Assembly (NCBI GenBank): GCA_028583405.1 | Contig: CM053260.1 | Coordinates: 28,124,735-28,188,734, forward strand | Direction of reading: 5' to 3' | DNA: 64,000 nucleotides | DNA from: Pogonophryne albipinna | Lineage: Eukaryota > Chordata > Actinopteri > Perciformes > Artedidraconidae | Part shown: positions 1-14,545 of the stretch, piece by piece | How the letters are laid out: each line of letters opens with the position of its first letter | Numbering within the stretch: the stretch's first letter is position 1 | Translations under genes and position numbers: made by a program | Notes under the pieces: generated by a model | The model's database searches: none | Seen by the model: the letters and a program-made list of their open reading frames with translations, nothing else | Told to the model about the DNA's origin: nothing

Positions 1-110
1 ACGTGCAATAGATGCCGTGTGTAAATCCAAGAGATAATACATTTTACAGCATATTGGAATGATATATTAGATAATGGATAAATAATTACTAAGTAGTAGT
101 AGATGAATGT
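1..110 (+). repeat. Dispersed teleost repeat, truncated by the window edge
   Basis: The opening bases (acgtgcaatagatgccgtgt) are nearly identical to 18796-18850 and similar to 23154-23175. They are the tail of the family that begins with a TTTATATAGCCCAATATCAC-like segment. This is copy 1 of three in the window; its left part lies outside. Confidence 0.75.
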
Positions 111-189
111 TAAGTTAGCTTAAATTCAAAAGCTCAAATACAAACGACTCCTGCGTTGGTGAGTGGACTCTCAATTAACATTATTATTC

Positions 190-450
190 TCACTTGTGCA
201 CAACATGTTCTTGTATTTAGTTAACTCCTGCATTACTTGCACTTTGGTCTGGCACTATTTTATTTCTTCTTTGTTTCTTCTTGCACTATTATTATTATTG
301 TTTTTTACATTTCTAATGTTTGTTACATGTCATATATGTTTATTTTGTACCGTTGGAGGAGCCTGGGAATTAAGGTTTTCATTGCCACAATTACGCTGTA
401 GCTGTGCATATGACAATAAAGCCTATGCACTTGGAACAAGGGTTGGAGTT
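190..450 (+). repeat. Fragment of a LINE/SINE-like 3' tail
   Basis: The end of this stretch (ttggaggagcc, then tgtgcatatgacaataaa) resembles 46200-46240 (ttggaggagctc, then gtgcatgtgacaataaa). It is probably the same family as the repeat hosting the 37-bp array. The hydrophobic ORF across it (163-501) has no recognisable domain. Confidence 0.45.
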
Positions 451-1873
451 AGGAAACAAAACCAATCACAGGATTTGTTGATACTGTACATGGGACTTTA
501 AATTCAAAAGTAAATACATGTTCTTATTACATGGGCTGAGTTAGAACACTGTCAACAAAGGGATATCCTACATTTTATAATTCCACTTTATTAGATAAGA
601 TTATTATTATCAGTACTAGAACTGAGACAATGCAATTCAAAATGTTGCCTTGACCGAACATAGCGGTAATGGTGATTTAGATATTGCAGTAGTTCATATT
701 GCAATTTTGTTAGAAATGACAATCCATTATGCAGCCATACAGTAGTATAGAGATGTTATGATTAGGATATACAGTGAATTTCATATATAACCAGGAGATA
801 TCTAATTATCTAATTGAACCCTAACCCAAATATGGCACTTTTCTACGTAAGATCGTTTCTTTAGCTGGCAATTTTAGTCCTCAAACATTTATTTTGATGG
901 TTAAGCTTCCACTTCAATATGTTCATATGTACCTAAGATAATTTAATAATGACATTTGATTTATATTTTAACCTAAGCCTAAAAGAAAAGGGGAAAACAG
1001 AGACTAGAAAAAAGCTGTTACTCTAAAAGTCCTTTCAATTCCATTCATATCTGATCATAGGGCTGGGCATCTGGAGAAATGTATTTGTGTTGATTACACC
1101 AATAACTACGACTTGAGTGTTTTCTAAGAGTGATAAAAGAGAGAATTTGACTATAGAAACAGCGTGAACACTTACAGGTCACAAAATAAAAGCTAGGAAT
1201 AAATCGATATTTTCTTTAATTTCGACGATAGTACTAATCTGCAGAAGATGCTGGAAGAAAATGTCCCTTCCGGCTTAATTTTTAATTGTTATAGCTTCTC
1301 TGTCACGCTCTTTTCCACTTCAAAAAAGTCATTATGTAAGAATCAGAGTTTCCCATTTATTTAATGAACGTTTCCTCTGGGCTCAGAACATCAGCAGAAA
1401 TGTAACCAGAGTGTAAAAAGAGCCTTTGAAGCAACACATGAATTTGGAAAAAGGGTTCTCACCTTTCTAGTGAATCAAAAAGTCTGTTTTGAAGTTCGGC
1501 CTGTGATCCTGTGAAAAGTTCACGGTTCGGTCAAAAGCTTGTCTGAGGTTGAACGCTGCTTTCAATCCGGTAAATACTGAGAGAAACGCCGAGTGTGTCT
1601 CTTTCCTCCTTCAGCCTCTGATGAGGAATAATAAGTGAGACGTTTAGATGCTAAGATTCTGGATCCTTCCTATTTTTTTAGACCACGTTCTGTTTATTTT
1701 TGTCTTTTTCGATTTTTCATGGGGATTTGATTGCGTGACCTCATGTAGCGAACTGTGCATACTTGAAGTTGCCATGGGTTACAGTAATTAAAGCCTATTA
1801 ATCACAGCGCGATGGATAATTAAACATTAAAAGCAGTTTGTCAGCCAAACGAGCCGAACATGTCACGCAACAC

Positions 1874-2485
<612 letters not shown>

Positions 2486-2717
2486 CTCTGTTGTGTCTTA
2501 AAAAGGCAAGTGATAAACACCCTTTTTCGTGCCAAAGAAAATTGTGTGTGTGTGCGTTTGTGTTTATGCAGTTGTGGGGACCCCACTTTTTTACACACTC
2601 ACCTCACGGGGACCCCTGAGTATTTGGGGACAACAATCAGTTCCTAATTTTAAGCCATTTGAAATGAATGCAAAAATCAATCTTAGGGTGCTGTAAAGTG
2701 TTTAGCTTTGGTCCATA

Positions 2718-2901
<184 letters not shown>

Positions 2902-3960
2902 CCGGTTTAGAGGGCCACTCTTCTATAATTAGTTTTAGCTAATTAGCATTAGCGCAGAAAGGCAAAAACAGAGCCTCGAAACAAAGTAAGGACAAGGTTG
3001 CAAGACAAATCTGGAGTCACATCATGTTTATGGAACACGTTGTATCCTCATTGAGGCTAAACACACAAGTCATCTTAACTACTGGAGATATCTTTTTTTC
3101 AAGACGGTAAAAGCTTAAAAGCACCGTAAAATAAAAATAACCTGCTCTATGATAACTCTCAGACAAGGTGATGTTTTCACTCCGTATTTCCTTTACCATT
3201 ACATCACAGCAGCTGTAGTAGAAAGTGGATTTCCAGTGGGGGGAGGGGGAGGGGATGGGCGAGTAAAGAGCTCTTCAGTAAATTCTCCGCTGACGTCTTG
3301 TCTCTTCTGGCACCAAACTGGGTCGTCGTGCTAATTCGCCCTCGCCAAATCCAGCCACAGTCACGCACACACGAGACCAGACAAGACACAGCGAGGGGCG
3401 GGGGGGGGCACGAGATGGTGAAAGGAAGACGGCTTAAGTGGGGAACGCCTGTATGTGTGTATGTGAGCAGATAGAGGAAAAAAATCATGAATATGTGTGT
3501 GTATATGAGCGTGGTTAAGTGGTTTTCCCCTGACAAAGGTGCAGAGCTTTGGCTGAGAGCACGGCATGTTTTGTGTGTGTGTGTGCGTGCGTGTGTGTGC
3601 GAGCACAGGGTTGCGTGACATGCCGTTAAAAGTGTCACAGGGAGGAAGGCAATGAAAGACGAAAGGAAAAAGAGAGGAGGGTGGAGGGGGAAAGACTCGG
3701 TTGGAGTAGACCCCTCGTCCACTTGAGTTTACATCAAAACACTGAGTCTTTGTGTGTGTGTGTCTAGTTGAGCATACATGTGTGCAGGTGTGTACTGTAA
3801 GTGTGTATATATGTGTGTGTGTGTGTGTGTGCCTCCTGGTGCTGGGGAAGAATGGACTAAAGTGCCCCCATACAGTGCGAGTGATCGAGGACACACTGAT
3901 AGGAGCCACACACACTTAGGCTGGTCACATCTACTCAGCTCAGCAAGCCCACCCAAGCCT

Positions 3961-4167
<207 letters not shown>

Positions 4168-5416
4168 GCTGGGGAGAGAGGGGTTAGTTCCCTCCTCTGC
4201 TCAGTCACTGGACCACAGCCTGTCCTAGTCTGTGAACTTCACCTCTGATGCTTTTATTTAAATAATGCTTCAGTTTGTAGGATTTAGAAACTAGAATACA
4301 AATGCACACACTTGCTGGAAATCTAAAATAACTACAGTTACCCCTTAAAGCAAGACATCCCAGGAAAAATGAAAACTTCTTGAAGTAAGTGACCAACTAA
4401 GTATAGTTACTAATATGTTACCTGAAGTGTCATGTGTAGAATTTTACAATATATTTATATTTCTCATAATATGTTCCATTGTCTAACTCTAAGCCAACAC
4501 TGCAGCACAAACGGTGATGAAACTTTGTCTTTTAACAGATGCACTTTGTTCAGAATATAAACTCATATTTGTACATAGGTACATTACAACAAGAAAACAC
4601 TGAAATGAAAAATGTAGAAATACATAAATAATAAGAAAAGAAAACTATAATCTAAGTTTCAAACCATCCCATTTCTTTCAAGATTTCATTTATCATTTTA
4701 TTTCCAAAAACATGGCAAATAATTGCTTTTTTTAATACCTTTGAAATATTAAAAAGTTCCTCTATAAAAATGTATTTGATCCTAGGAAAAAAATATATAT
4801 ATTCTTAAATAATGCCTCATTTTATTTATAATTTAATATTTAAATGCTGAATTTGATTAAATTTCATTTCAACCTAATTTCCACTTTTTTTTCATCTTCA
4901 GTTTCAGAATGCGTACAATAGCGTATTTGGCCTTTCCACAGATAGATTATCATAGCCTTCAGATTGGTTTGATTGTAAAGATGAAATCATGACTGAAACT
5001 AATAATCAGATTTAGGAAATTGGTTGTCAGTTGTGTCGAGAGTCCGATAACATTTACATCTAAACGATTATTTTGTGTTCATAGTATTGTTAAAGTTGTG
5101 TTTTTATTAAATCCTGCCAGTTATGAACAGCACTCTCTAAGGCCTTGCCCATTGAGCCAACAGTAGGAGACATTAGCATCAACATAAGTTAGAATATTTC
5201 ATTGATATGACTTTCTTTATAAGACTTAAATAAATGCTGAACATAGGCCAATCATATACAATCGTAGACGTTATGTTGCATTGTTACGTAGGCCTATTGT
5301 CAGCACGTCTTGTTACATTTGGAAAACTGTAAAAAAGGCTACCATCATTCTCAGATCATACATTTGATGATCTTTGAAGCTATTCTGTTTTAGCCTTGGA
5401 AATAATGTGTCGTCAT

Positions 5417-6076
5417 TGTGTGTGTATGTGTGTGTAGCAGCTGTGTGTGTGTGTCTCCAGGTGTGTGTGTGTGTGTGTGTGTGTCTCCAGGTGTGTATGT
5501 GTGTGTCCAGCTGTGTGTGTGTGTGTCTCCAGGTGTGTATGTGTGTGTCCAGCTGTGTGTGTGTGTCTCCAGGTGTGTGTGTGTGTGTGTATGTGTGTGT
5601 GTGTGTGTGTGTCAAGGTGTGTGTGTGTCAAGGTGTGCATGTGTGTGTCCAGGTGTGTTTGTGTCCAGGTGTGTGTGTCCAGATGTGTATGTGTGTGTGT
5701 GTCTCCAGGTGTGTGTGTGTGTGTCAAGGTGTGTGTGTGTCCAGGTGTGTGTGTGTGTCCATGTGTGTGTGTGTCCAGGTGTGTGTCTCCGGGTGTGTGT
5801 GTGCCCAGGTGTGTGTGTGTGTGTGTCCAGCTGTGTGTGCGTGTATGTCCAGTTGTGTGTGTATGTGTGTGTGTGTGCGTGTCTCCAGGTGTGTGTGTGT
5901 GTGTCAAGGTGTGTATGTGTGTGTCCAGGTGTGTGTGTGTGCGTGTCTCCAGGTGTGTGTGTGTGTGTGTGCCCAGGTGTGTGTGTGTCCAGCTGTGTGT
6001 GCGTGTATGTCCAGGTGTGTGTGTGTCAAGGTGTGTATGTGTGTGTGTGTCTCCAGGTGTGTGTGTGTGTCAAGGT

Positions 6077-6121
<45 letters not shown>

Positions 6122-6208
6122 TCCAGGTGTGTGTGTGTGTGTCAAGGTGTGTATGTGTGTGTCTCCAGGTGTGTGTGTGTCCAAGTGTGTGTGTGTGTGT
6201 GTGTGTCC
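5417..6208 (+). repeat. GT-rich compound minisatellite with CCAGG/CAAGG spacers
   Basis: About 790 bp of tgtgtgtg runs broken at irregular intervals by tccagg, tcaagg, tccagc and tctccagg. The interruptions are not strictly periodic. Several long frames cross it on both strands, all low-complexity Cys/Val or His/Thr. Confidence 0.92.
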
Positions 6209-6605
6209 AGGTTAGTCATCCTGGCAGTTCTTGTAATTTGTCTCCTAAGCAGACGCAGTGATTGGTTCCTGCAGTCACTGATGCATTGTGGGATTGCTCG
6301 CTGTCAGTCACAGAGAGACTTAAAATAGTAAATAAAGGGTGAGAGATTGAAGGAAAAGTCAAATAAAATGAATAAGGTGAGAAACAAAAAAAAACTGACG
6401 GAGGTTATGAAACAAAGTGAAACGAGCGAGGTGAGGCGCCAGGAGAGAAAAGCCGTGACACATAATGTGATCGTAATCTGTCGACGTGGCGCCTTAGAGA
6501 AATATCAGAGGGAGACGAGGAGGATTTAATAAACCTCCCCTATATATTAATATTCATGTTTTATATTTATTTCCACACAGAGCTTTTGTCCCTCTCCTGG
6601 CCTGT

Positions 6606-7067
<462 letters not shown>

Positions 7068-7716
7068 AAGCTCCAGAGACAGAGCAGTGACAGGGTGAAG
7101 CCCCCTGATTGGCTGGCTGGTCCCCGAGGTCGATGCAGGTGAAAACAGCTGACTCTCAGGACAGAGGAAAACTAGGGATGTCTTTCTTCAATCAAAAAAG
7201 AAGTGTAGATATTTATTATTTATTTATTCAGTTAAAATACTGAATATTTTGTACCCCCCCCCCCCAAAACTAATAACTGTATATAATTCTGGATAACTTC
7301 AGAAAGGGACCTGAGACAGGAGCTTGTGAGATCCACGTGTTTTAAAAAACAGAATATATATTAATATTATTATTAATTTATATATTATAGACGATAGTAG
7401 ATAGTTACACCAACTGCCTATTTAATTGATTTTGTCTTTTAGGCTACTTTTATTTGTATTTATTTAGTTATTTAAATTGTAGTAGGCGAACACCTGCTTT
7501 ATTACACCTAAACAAAATATCATGCTTTTTATTCATTGATTAAACCAAAACTGAATCTTTAGACCTATCCTATACATTGTGGACACATTGATACTTAATT
7601 TCTTGGTTTCTGCTTTTCTAAGGTCACATTGTTCTGTTGTCTTACATTACATTTCATTTGGTTGAAGCTTTTATCAAAAGCCACTTAAAGTAAGTGCAAA
7701 AACTATATAGACTTAA

Positions 7717-8150
7717 AGGTGGGGTAGGTCATTTTGGAGAAACCAGCTCGAGTAATAATACATTTAATAATAATACATTTAATTTATATGGCGCTTCTCA
7801 TCTGCCAAGACAAATGTCGAAGCGCTAGAATTTGAAAATACACAACCGGAGAAAATCTGCCACTTCCTTACAGAGCCCCTCCTCCAACACACACGAACGC
7901 GCACATGACCAATGAGGGCACGAGATAAGTTTGTGCACAGATGGAAGGCTGACAGGCAGGTAGGCCATCCAGTTACTTTAGCCGGCTCAGATGATTGGTC
8001 GTGCTTTTTACAGCGCCACGGCTTCCAGAGATGATATTTTTTATGTATTTTTTGTCAAAGCACTTCAGATATTCATTGCTATCGGGATGTTAAGAGCATT
8101 CCATGGAATATAACAAAAAGTGTATCTGAAGTGAATTACCTACCCCACCT
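7717..8150 (+). mobile_element. piggyBac-like MITE flanked by TTAA (copy 1)
   Basis: The element begins AGGTGGGGTAGGT and ends ACCTACCCCACCT, with TTAA on both sides (7713-7716, 8151-8154). TTAA target duplication is the hallmark of piggyBac. The interior matches 29445-29819 in inverted orientation. An extra segment at about 7753-7825 (ataatacatttaatttatat, then ggcgcttctc) looks like a second repeat inserted inside. No transposase. Confidence 0.88.
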
Positions 8151-9007
8151 TTAAACTCAACAACAACAAAATTGCAGATATATTCACTTCAAGTGTTGGT
8201 GAATTAGTTACAAGGCCTAAATGAACTTTTTAAAGTGCTGAGTAAAAACATCTTGTTGATATTTAGCATGTTAGCTATGAGCTGCTACGTGGTCCCTCCA
8301 CTTCCTCCTAGTTCCTAATAAAGATGCAGTTTGGATGATTTGGGGAAACAGATGATGGCGAGGACTTCATTATTCCCCGGCTCACGACCACTTGAGTGGA
8401 ACACGATGTTCATAATTGCTGTCAGATTCAACTTGTGGCCGTGCGCTACGGAGAACGTATGAGGAGCTGAAATTGAAGCGGTCTCCGGAGAGGGGGGGAC
8501 GGGGGAATACCAAGTGATCAAATTAGTTCCTTCCTCCGGGCGGTCTGTAAACAAATGCTGATCAACAAAACTGTTACTGTTTAGAGGCAAGTGACACCGA
8601 AACACTCCCACACACACAGCCTCCGGCGGGAAGCTGGGGTGAGCTCACACACTCACACACTCTCACACACTCATTCACACACACACTGAGTGAGAACAAG
8701 TCACATACACTCGGATTTAAAGCTGAAATTATGTATCGATGTCATTAAATCTCTTTTTATTTTATTTTACACTCAACACTTTTAAAAACCAGTAGAAGTT
8801 AGTGAACACAGGACTGGATAAAATAATTGTAAAGATAAATAAATGAATACATAAATGAGTAAATAAATAAATATGAAATGTTTTAAAAAATACAATGAAA
8901 ATAACAACCAAATATAATACAATTATAATAATCTACTAAAAACTGTTAGAAGTTGGTAAACACAGGACTGAATACAACATTGATAACAACTAGTAATAAC
9001 ACATGTG

Positions 9008-9453
9008 TGTGGATGATCCTCATTGGATGATTGTATTGGTCGTGGCGGAGGAGAGAGGATTAGAAAAAAGAAAGGAGGAGAGAAGAGGAGATGAGGAAAT
9101 AGGAAGAGAGTGGTTACAGTAAAGAGTAGAACACAGCAAAAGAAAGGAGGAAAGGAAATAGGAGAGGAAGAGAAATGAACAAATGTGGAAAGGATGTAAG
9201 TTAAGAGAGGAGGAAGGTATGAAGGGCATGAAAGAATAGAGAGTAGAGCAGAGGAGGAAAGGAGGAAAAAAGAGAGGATAGGAACAGAGGAAAAGAGAAC
9301 GAGGAAAGAGGAGAGGAAAGTGGATGAGAAGAGATGGTATTATTACACAATTTAATGCTGCTAAGCCATCATGAGTGTGTGTGTGTGGTAGTGTGTGTGT
9401 GAGAGAGAGTGTGTGAGAGGGAGAGGGAAAGCGGGAGATAACACAGTGAATCG
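9008..9453 (-). repeat. Right arm of the 440-bp inverted duplication
   Basis: This is the inverted partner of 1874-2310, separated by about 6.7 kb. Compared on the same strand it carries a few extra bases (for example around 9205-9220). The similarity ends abruptly at tgaatcg (9453). Confidence 0.9.
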
Positions 9454-9580
9454 TATCTCGGCCAGACACAGCTCTGTTGTGTCACTCAAACTTCCCTCCA
9501 ATCTTTATTGTGATTGGCCGAGGCCCTATCTCAACAGCAGGTGCAAAGGGCTACACGTCAGTACACAATGCAACTTTGCT

Positions 9581-9802
<222 letters not shown>

Positions 9803-10035
9803 ATGTATACATCACTTCAGGGGACATTACATTGACTTACATGCATTTCCTGGAGACTTATCCTAACCATAACCAACACATGCCTAACGCTAACCCTAAC
9901 CCTTACCCTAAGTCTTCACCCTAAAATTAATGATCCCCCTCATGGGGACCTCCAATTTGTCCCCATAAGGGAGGCGAGTCCTCACACGTGACTGTGTAAA
10001 CAGATTTACGTCCCCACAAGTATAGTAATGCTAGG

Positions 10036-10073
<38 letters not shown>

Positions 10074-10154
10074 ACACGCCTGCATTTGGTCGTTGCCAGA
10101 AGGCACACAAACAAATGCGCAGCCCATGCTTAATCCAGGAATGAAAACAGCAGG

Positions 10155-10300
10155 GTTGGGAGGGTTACTTTGAAAATGTATTACAATATGAGTTACCTGT
10201 GAACAAATCTAACCAGTAACCTCATCTAAGTATCACATCTAAGAGTAACCTGATTACTTTCCGTTACTTTGGGATTACCTCAATATCAAATGCAAAGCAA
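10155..10300 (+). repeat. hAT-like fragment (AGTAAC-rich)
   Basis: It begins cagggttgggagggttactt with repeated GTTAC/GTAAC motifs. Similar fragments occur at 14413-14545 and 58095-58200. Probably degraded non-autonomous hAT copies. Confidence 0.5.
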
Positions 10301-11399
10301 CTTTTGGGAACTTTGGGATTTTAGCCTTTGCAGCCCATTAACATCCCTAAAAGCATAAAAGGGCCTCTTTAAAATATCCATGGATGGTTACATTTTCACT
10401 CGATTAAATACTTTTTGAATTCAAGGCCACAAGCAAGTTTGGATGTTAACGAGTTGCGTAATTTAGTTTATAAATGCAGTTATATCGAATATTTTTTCGT
10501 CATTAAGTTGGTAGTCGACTGCTTCGTGAGGCAGATTGGAAGGAAATAACCTGCCGTGACACCGTATTTTTAAGTTGATTAAACTTTGGTTCAAGCTTTA
10601 CCTGCCTTTCTGTGAATACGTTGGGCTACTCGGCCTACGCACATGGTACATTTGATAAATGGCCACTATAACATGCTTCTGTGATGATTGCAAATATGAC
10701 CATAAACAAAAAACTCACACATTTCTCTTTGGCATGGGAAGTTTTATGGGAGGTATTTTCACTTTCCAAGATCACAGCCATTATTTGGTTCACCACAGTG
10801 TTATCCTAAGCCTGAAACAAGAGAGCTGCTGGGTAAATTATTGATTGAGTGTGTGCCACCCCTGGCCCTCAGTAGCCACCGTGTCCCAGTCCAGTGTCTA
10901 AGTCCTATTAGTGGTGACAGTAAGGAGACAGGAGACATGATAGCAGATCACTGGGAAGCTGGCAGCCCCCGTCTTGAGGGACTGCGGGACTTCTTCAAAT
11001 GATTTTCTGCCCTGACTTCTTGTTGAGTTAAACTGATGTGCACACAGGGCGCCGTCACTTACTTTCCTGTTGCAGGCCTCCACTGAAGGAGCACAGTGTG
11101 TATGGATGTGGACGGTTGGATGTATGTGTGTGTGTCGTGAATCGTAATGAAGTTGGCATTTAAATTAGGAGGACAAGGGAGACAACGTTTTGCTCTTCCA
11201 TCAATGTCTGTTGATTCCTTGGTCAGATAAATTGACAGTATAGAAACATTTAAAAGGTTATTCTATGCAATATGTCCATCATTTCTTATTGAAAACCAGA
11301 CTATGCTCTAATGCAGTCTGCTAAGATGTCACTTGAACATTTAAGTGGCTCTCAGTTCGGAGACATCTAATGAGTCAACTGTTTTACTTCGGGAATGCT

Positions 11400-11720
11400 A
11401 CACTTTGTTGTTGCAGATTTCAATTCAAGTCAAAGTCAACTTTATTGTCAATCTTTCAGTTCGTGTGTACAGACGGAGAGATCGAAATACCGTTTCCCAC
11501 AATCCTGAATACAAAAATACAAATATGTATAAAAATATATACGTATATCCTGTATACACAATCAACAGACACATTTATACATATGCACACATTAAGATAT
11601 AAATAAAAGCACAACAATCAATATATACAAAATAATAGTCACTTGAATATCATTGGCAAATGTACATAAGTGCAAGATTGTCCATAAAAGTAAACTCCTT
11701 CTGGTTCCTTCGTCAAAAAA
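11400..11720 (+). repeat. LINE-like tail fragment
   Basis: The start caagtcaaagtcaactttat is a phrase often seen at fish retroelement ends; a related fragment (caagtttcaaggcttttatt) occurs at 59990-60240. No coding content. Confidence 0.45.
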
Positions 11721-12465
11721 GCAATGCTAACAATTTCTCCGTAGGATTTTGGAAAATAGCTGGAAATAAGGTCTGTGGTTGAAACATATTTAAGAGACGG
11801 ATCACGTTTTGTTCAGCTGGATAATCTCCACATGTCTATCCTACTTTTATAATTTTCGAAGCATAAATCTAGTCGCAAGAAGCAAAATGCTAACGTTATG
11901 CTATAGGAACTACAGCAGGGTCGCTGCTTCAACGTCACGCCAACTTCAGATCCATATTCAAACATACAGATTCTAAATGGTTCAAGTTGAAGTGTTTGTT
12001 TGAACAGTTTGCAGGAGGCAGGGACTTGCTATTTTCCAAAACCCTATGGAGAAATCCCATTGCTTTTTATTGAAGGAACCGGACGTGGTAAAAATGCTAA
12101 CTTACTTCCGGGTTTTAGGACGCGTCGCTGCGGTTCTCTATAGCAGCGTGAAAAGTGTCTGGTGCTGGATTTGAGTGGTGTCAAATTCACCGAACTTATA
12201 GTTTAAGTAAAGTATTTGTTCTCAACATCAATCAACCACCTGCCTAAAATTCAAACCAATTATTTTGTCCAATTGAAAGACCCCAACTGCATTGTCTCTC
12301 CTCTTCTAACAGATCCCAATTTGTTTACTACACTAAGTAGGCTGGCTTTAAATAAATCAATGTTTATCAATATTCTTACCTCACAAAGTATTTTCTTGGG
12401 CAAGCCACACAGGTTTTAACAGCCCTCCAAGTATGTTTAATTTGTATTAAACTAGAGCTGACTTA

Positions 12466-13160
12466 CCCCCTAATCCCACCAGGAGCGTCTGCGCTGCGCT
12501 GCGGCTGCGGCCACTCTAGTCAATGGGTGCTATTCCACCAGACCCGCTGCGCCGCGGCTCGAAGCGTCCCAGAAGCTCCTCGCCGCAAGGAATTTCTAAA
12601 ATATAGGATGAATCCTATTTTTGACGCAGCGCAGACAGAAAGTGGAACTTTCATCCGGCCCAGGCCCATCCCCCAAATAAACTCGTGTTGCAGACCCCCT
12701 TCACAACACGACACCCAAAATGGACGAAGAGCGTTTCATCATCGAAGTGGAAAAACACACTATTTTGTATGACATAACCCATCAATACTACAAAGACAAC
12801 GTCAGAAAAGACAAGGTCTGGTGTTTAGTCGGTGGAGTTATTGGAGTGGAAGGTAAATATTAATGTTTTAAAGTTAATGAATACTTGTATGTACAGTACA
12901 GATTTCATCCAGATTTAAACAGACACAAACATAAACCATTTAACTACGTAGCCTACTTACTTGTAGAAGTACAAATGTCCAGGAAGTATTCCAAAATCAA
13001 CAACAACTGCGAGGCTGCACACACGACGCTCCGCTTCCGCAACGTTTTGAAACGCGCCTGGTGGGTTATGACGCAGGAGGAGGTCGCAGAGCGGCGCCGC
13101 AGCGCAGCGCAGCGCAGCGCAGCGCAGCGCAGCGCAGACGCTTCCGGTGGGATCAGGGGG
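12466..13160 (+). mobile_element. PIF/Harbinger-type element with GC-rich terminal repeats
   Basis: The left end CCCCCTAATCCCACC, then GGAGCGTCTGCGCTGCGCTG, is mirrored by the right end (cagcgcagacgcttcc, then ggtgggatcaggggg). The flanks are TTA on both sides (12463-12465, 13161-13163), the three-base target duplication of PIF/Harbinger. The right end carries a (GCAGC)n-like run. It contains a remnant coding exon (12720-12852). Confidence 0.85.
12720..12852 (+). pseudogene. Remnant MADF-like exon of a Harbinger element
   Basis: An open frame of 44 codons starts MDEERFIIEVEKHTILYDIT and continues HQYYKDNVRKDKVWCLVGGV before a donor-like G|gtaaat. The pattern of an acidic start, LYD, YKD and a Trp-containing helix resembles MADF/Myb-like DNA-binding proteins encoded by Harbinger elements. 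No nuclease frame remains, so this is a leftover fragment. Confidence 0.6.
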
Positions 13161-13234
13161 TTATGCTAACAGGTTGCATGTGAAATGACTCTGAGTTTCT
13201 CTCCCACCCCCCCCCCCCCCTGCCTGAAACGCCT

Positions 13235-13420
13235 CCATTGGACTCCTTTGTTTACTTCCTATACTGACATCACTTTATAACACTAGCGCTTCTATTGGCT
13301 AGCGCTCCAACACCTTGTACGTGATAGGCTAAGGGGCAGGACATCTCTAAGCGGTTGACCAATCACAACGGAGCCGGCCAGCTAACCAATCAGAGCAGAC
13401 TGGGCTCTGACTCTTAAAGT
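13235..13420 (+). repeat. Dispersed repeat, copy related to 24025-24175
   Basis: Shared blocks include tattggctag, gataggctaaggggc, ggacatctct and aaccaatcagagcagactgg. The same blocks in the same order occur at 24025-24175. Class unknown. Confidence 0.8.
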
Positions 13421-14412
13421 TGTCGTGTCGATACTTCCTTATCTAAAAGTCTCCCATCTCATCATGTAAGCTGCTTTAAGAATCAGAGAGGACTTTTACT
13501 TTGTTTCGGATCTCGTGAACTTTTTCTGAATATCTTATATCTGAGCTGCCTGTCTGTGACCGTATTAGCGCAGTGTGACTCCTGCCTCCTTTTCAAATAT
13601 ATAAATAAAGAAAAACAGTTGATTAAGTTCCCCTGTGATGCATTGAAGCGATTGCTAATGTCGGGGAAAAAGAGAAGTTTAGCCTTCCTCCCCTCCCTGC
13701 TGCCTTCCCCCTCTCGCTTCCATTTCCGACTCTCGTACTTCACATTGTCTGATCTTCTCAATCTGCTGCTTTCAGAAGGCCCGTCTTTTTCGGAGCCACC
13801 CTTTCCCCTCCCTCCCTCCCCTCCTCCTCCTCCCACCCCTCCATCAGACACAGTTTAATGGTGACAGCCATTCAATCGGATAATTAACATCCGTTTAACG
13901 CTCATTAACCGGGATGTATTTGTCTCGTTTGATTTGTAATTACCAGCCCGTTTTCACAGAAAAACACCGCAGTAATGTTTCCTTTGTGATGGCTTCATTG
14001 ATGGAATTGATTTGAACCCAGCAGGGGGGCCAACAGGGAGGCAGAGATGCATATGGCCTGAAAATATTGATGCCACAGTCTTTTTGTGTCCTAGTCTCTC
14101 TCGTATGAGCCTTCTCAGGCAGACAGAAATCCTGACAGCTAGAGAGGAATCAATTCGTAGCATGAACACAAACTTACAGACGTCTGCAGCTGTGATTTAC
14201 AAACAAACATGATTCACACCAAATGTGGGAGTGGAAAGGTATTTCAGATTCCAACTGAAATGTGATACCATACAGATGTGATGTATTTCTCAAAGCATAA
14301 ATAAACAAAAATTTGAAAATAATCATTACATTTCTTACATTATTTGTGCCTTTTTTGCCAAATAAGACTAAAGATTTCTGGACAATTTGAGGCACATAAT
14401 CACATAATTGAC

Positions 14413-14545
14413 CGGGGTTGGAGGGTTAAAAATGTACTCTCTTAAATACTAGCTACACATACAAAAATGTAATTAGTAACCTTATCTGATTATCACAATA
14501 ATGAAGTAACCTTATATCATTCGGTTACTTTCACACTGCCATGAG
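14413..14545 (+). repeat. hAT-like fragment (AGTAAC-rich)
   Basis: Begins ggggttggagggttaaaaat and carries agtaacctta blocks like 10155-10300. Confidence 0.45.

Noticed and set aside
163..501. 112-codon hydrophobic frame suggesting a membrane protein
   Set aside because: T-rich sequence overlapping a dispersed repeat tail; no domain, no conserved pattern.
8315..8617. 100-codon minus-strand frame near 8.3-8.6 kb
   Set aside because: No recognisable domain or splice context; the GC-richer stretch may be conserved non-coding DNA instead, which cannot be judged here.
9885..9915. ctaaccctaaccctt and ttagggttaggg (36020, 36255) as telomeric DNA
   Set aside because: Only two to four units each, inside repeats or an intronic duplication; not a telomere array.
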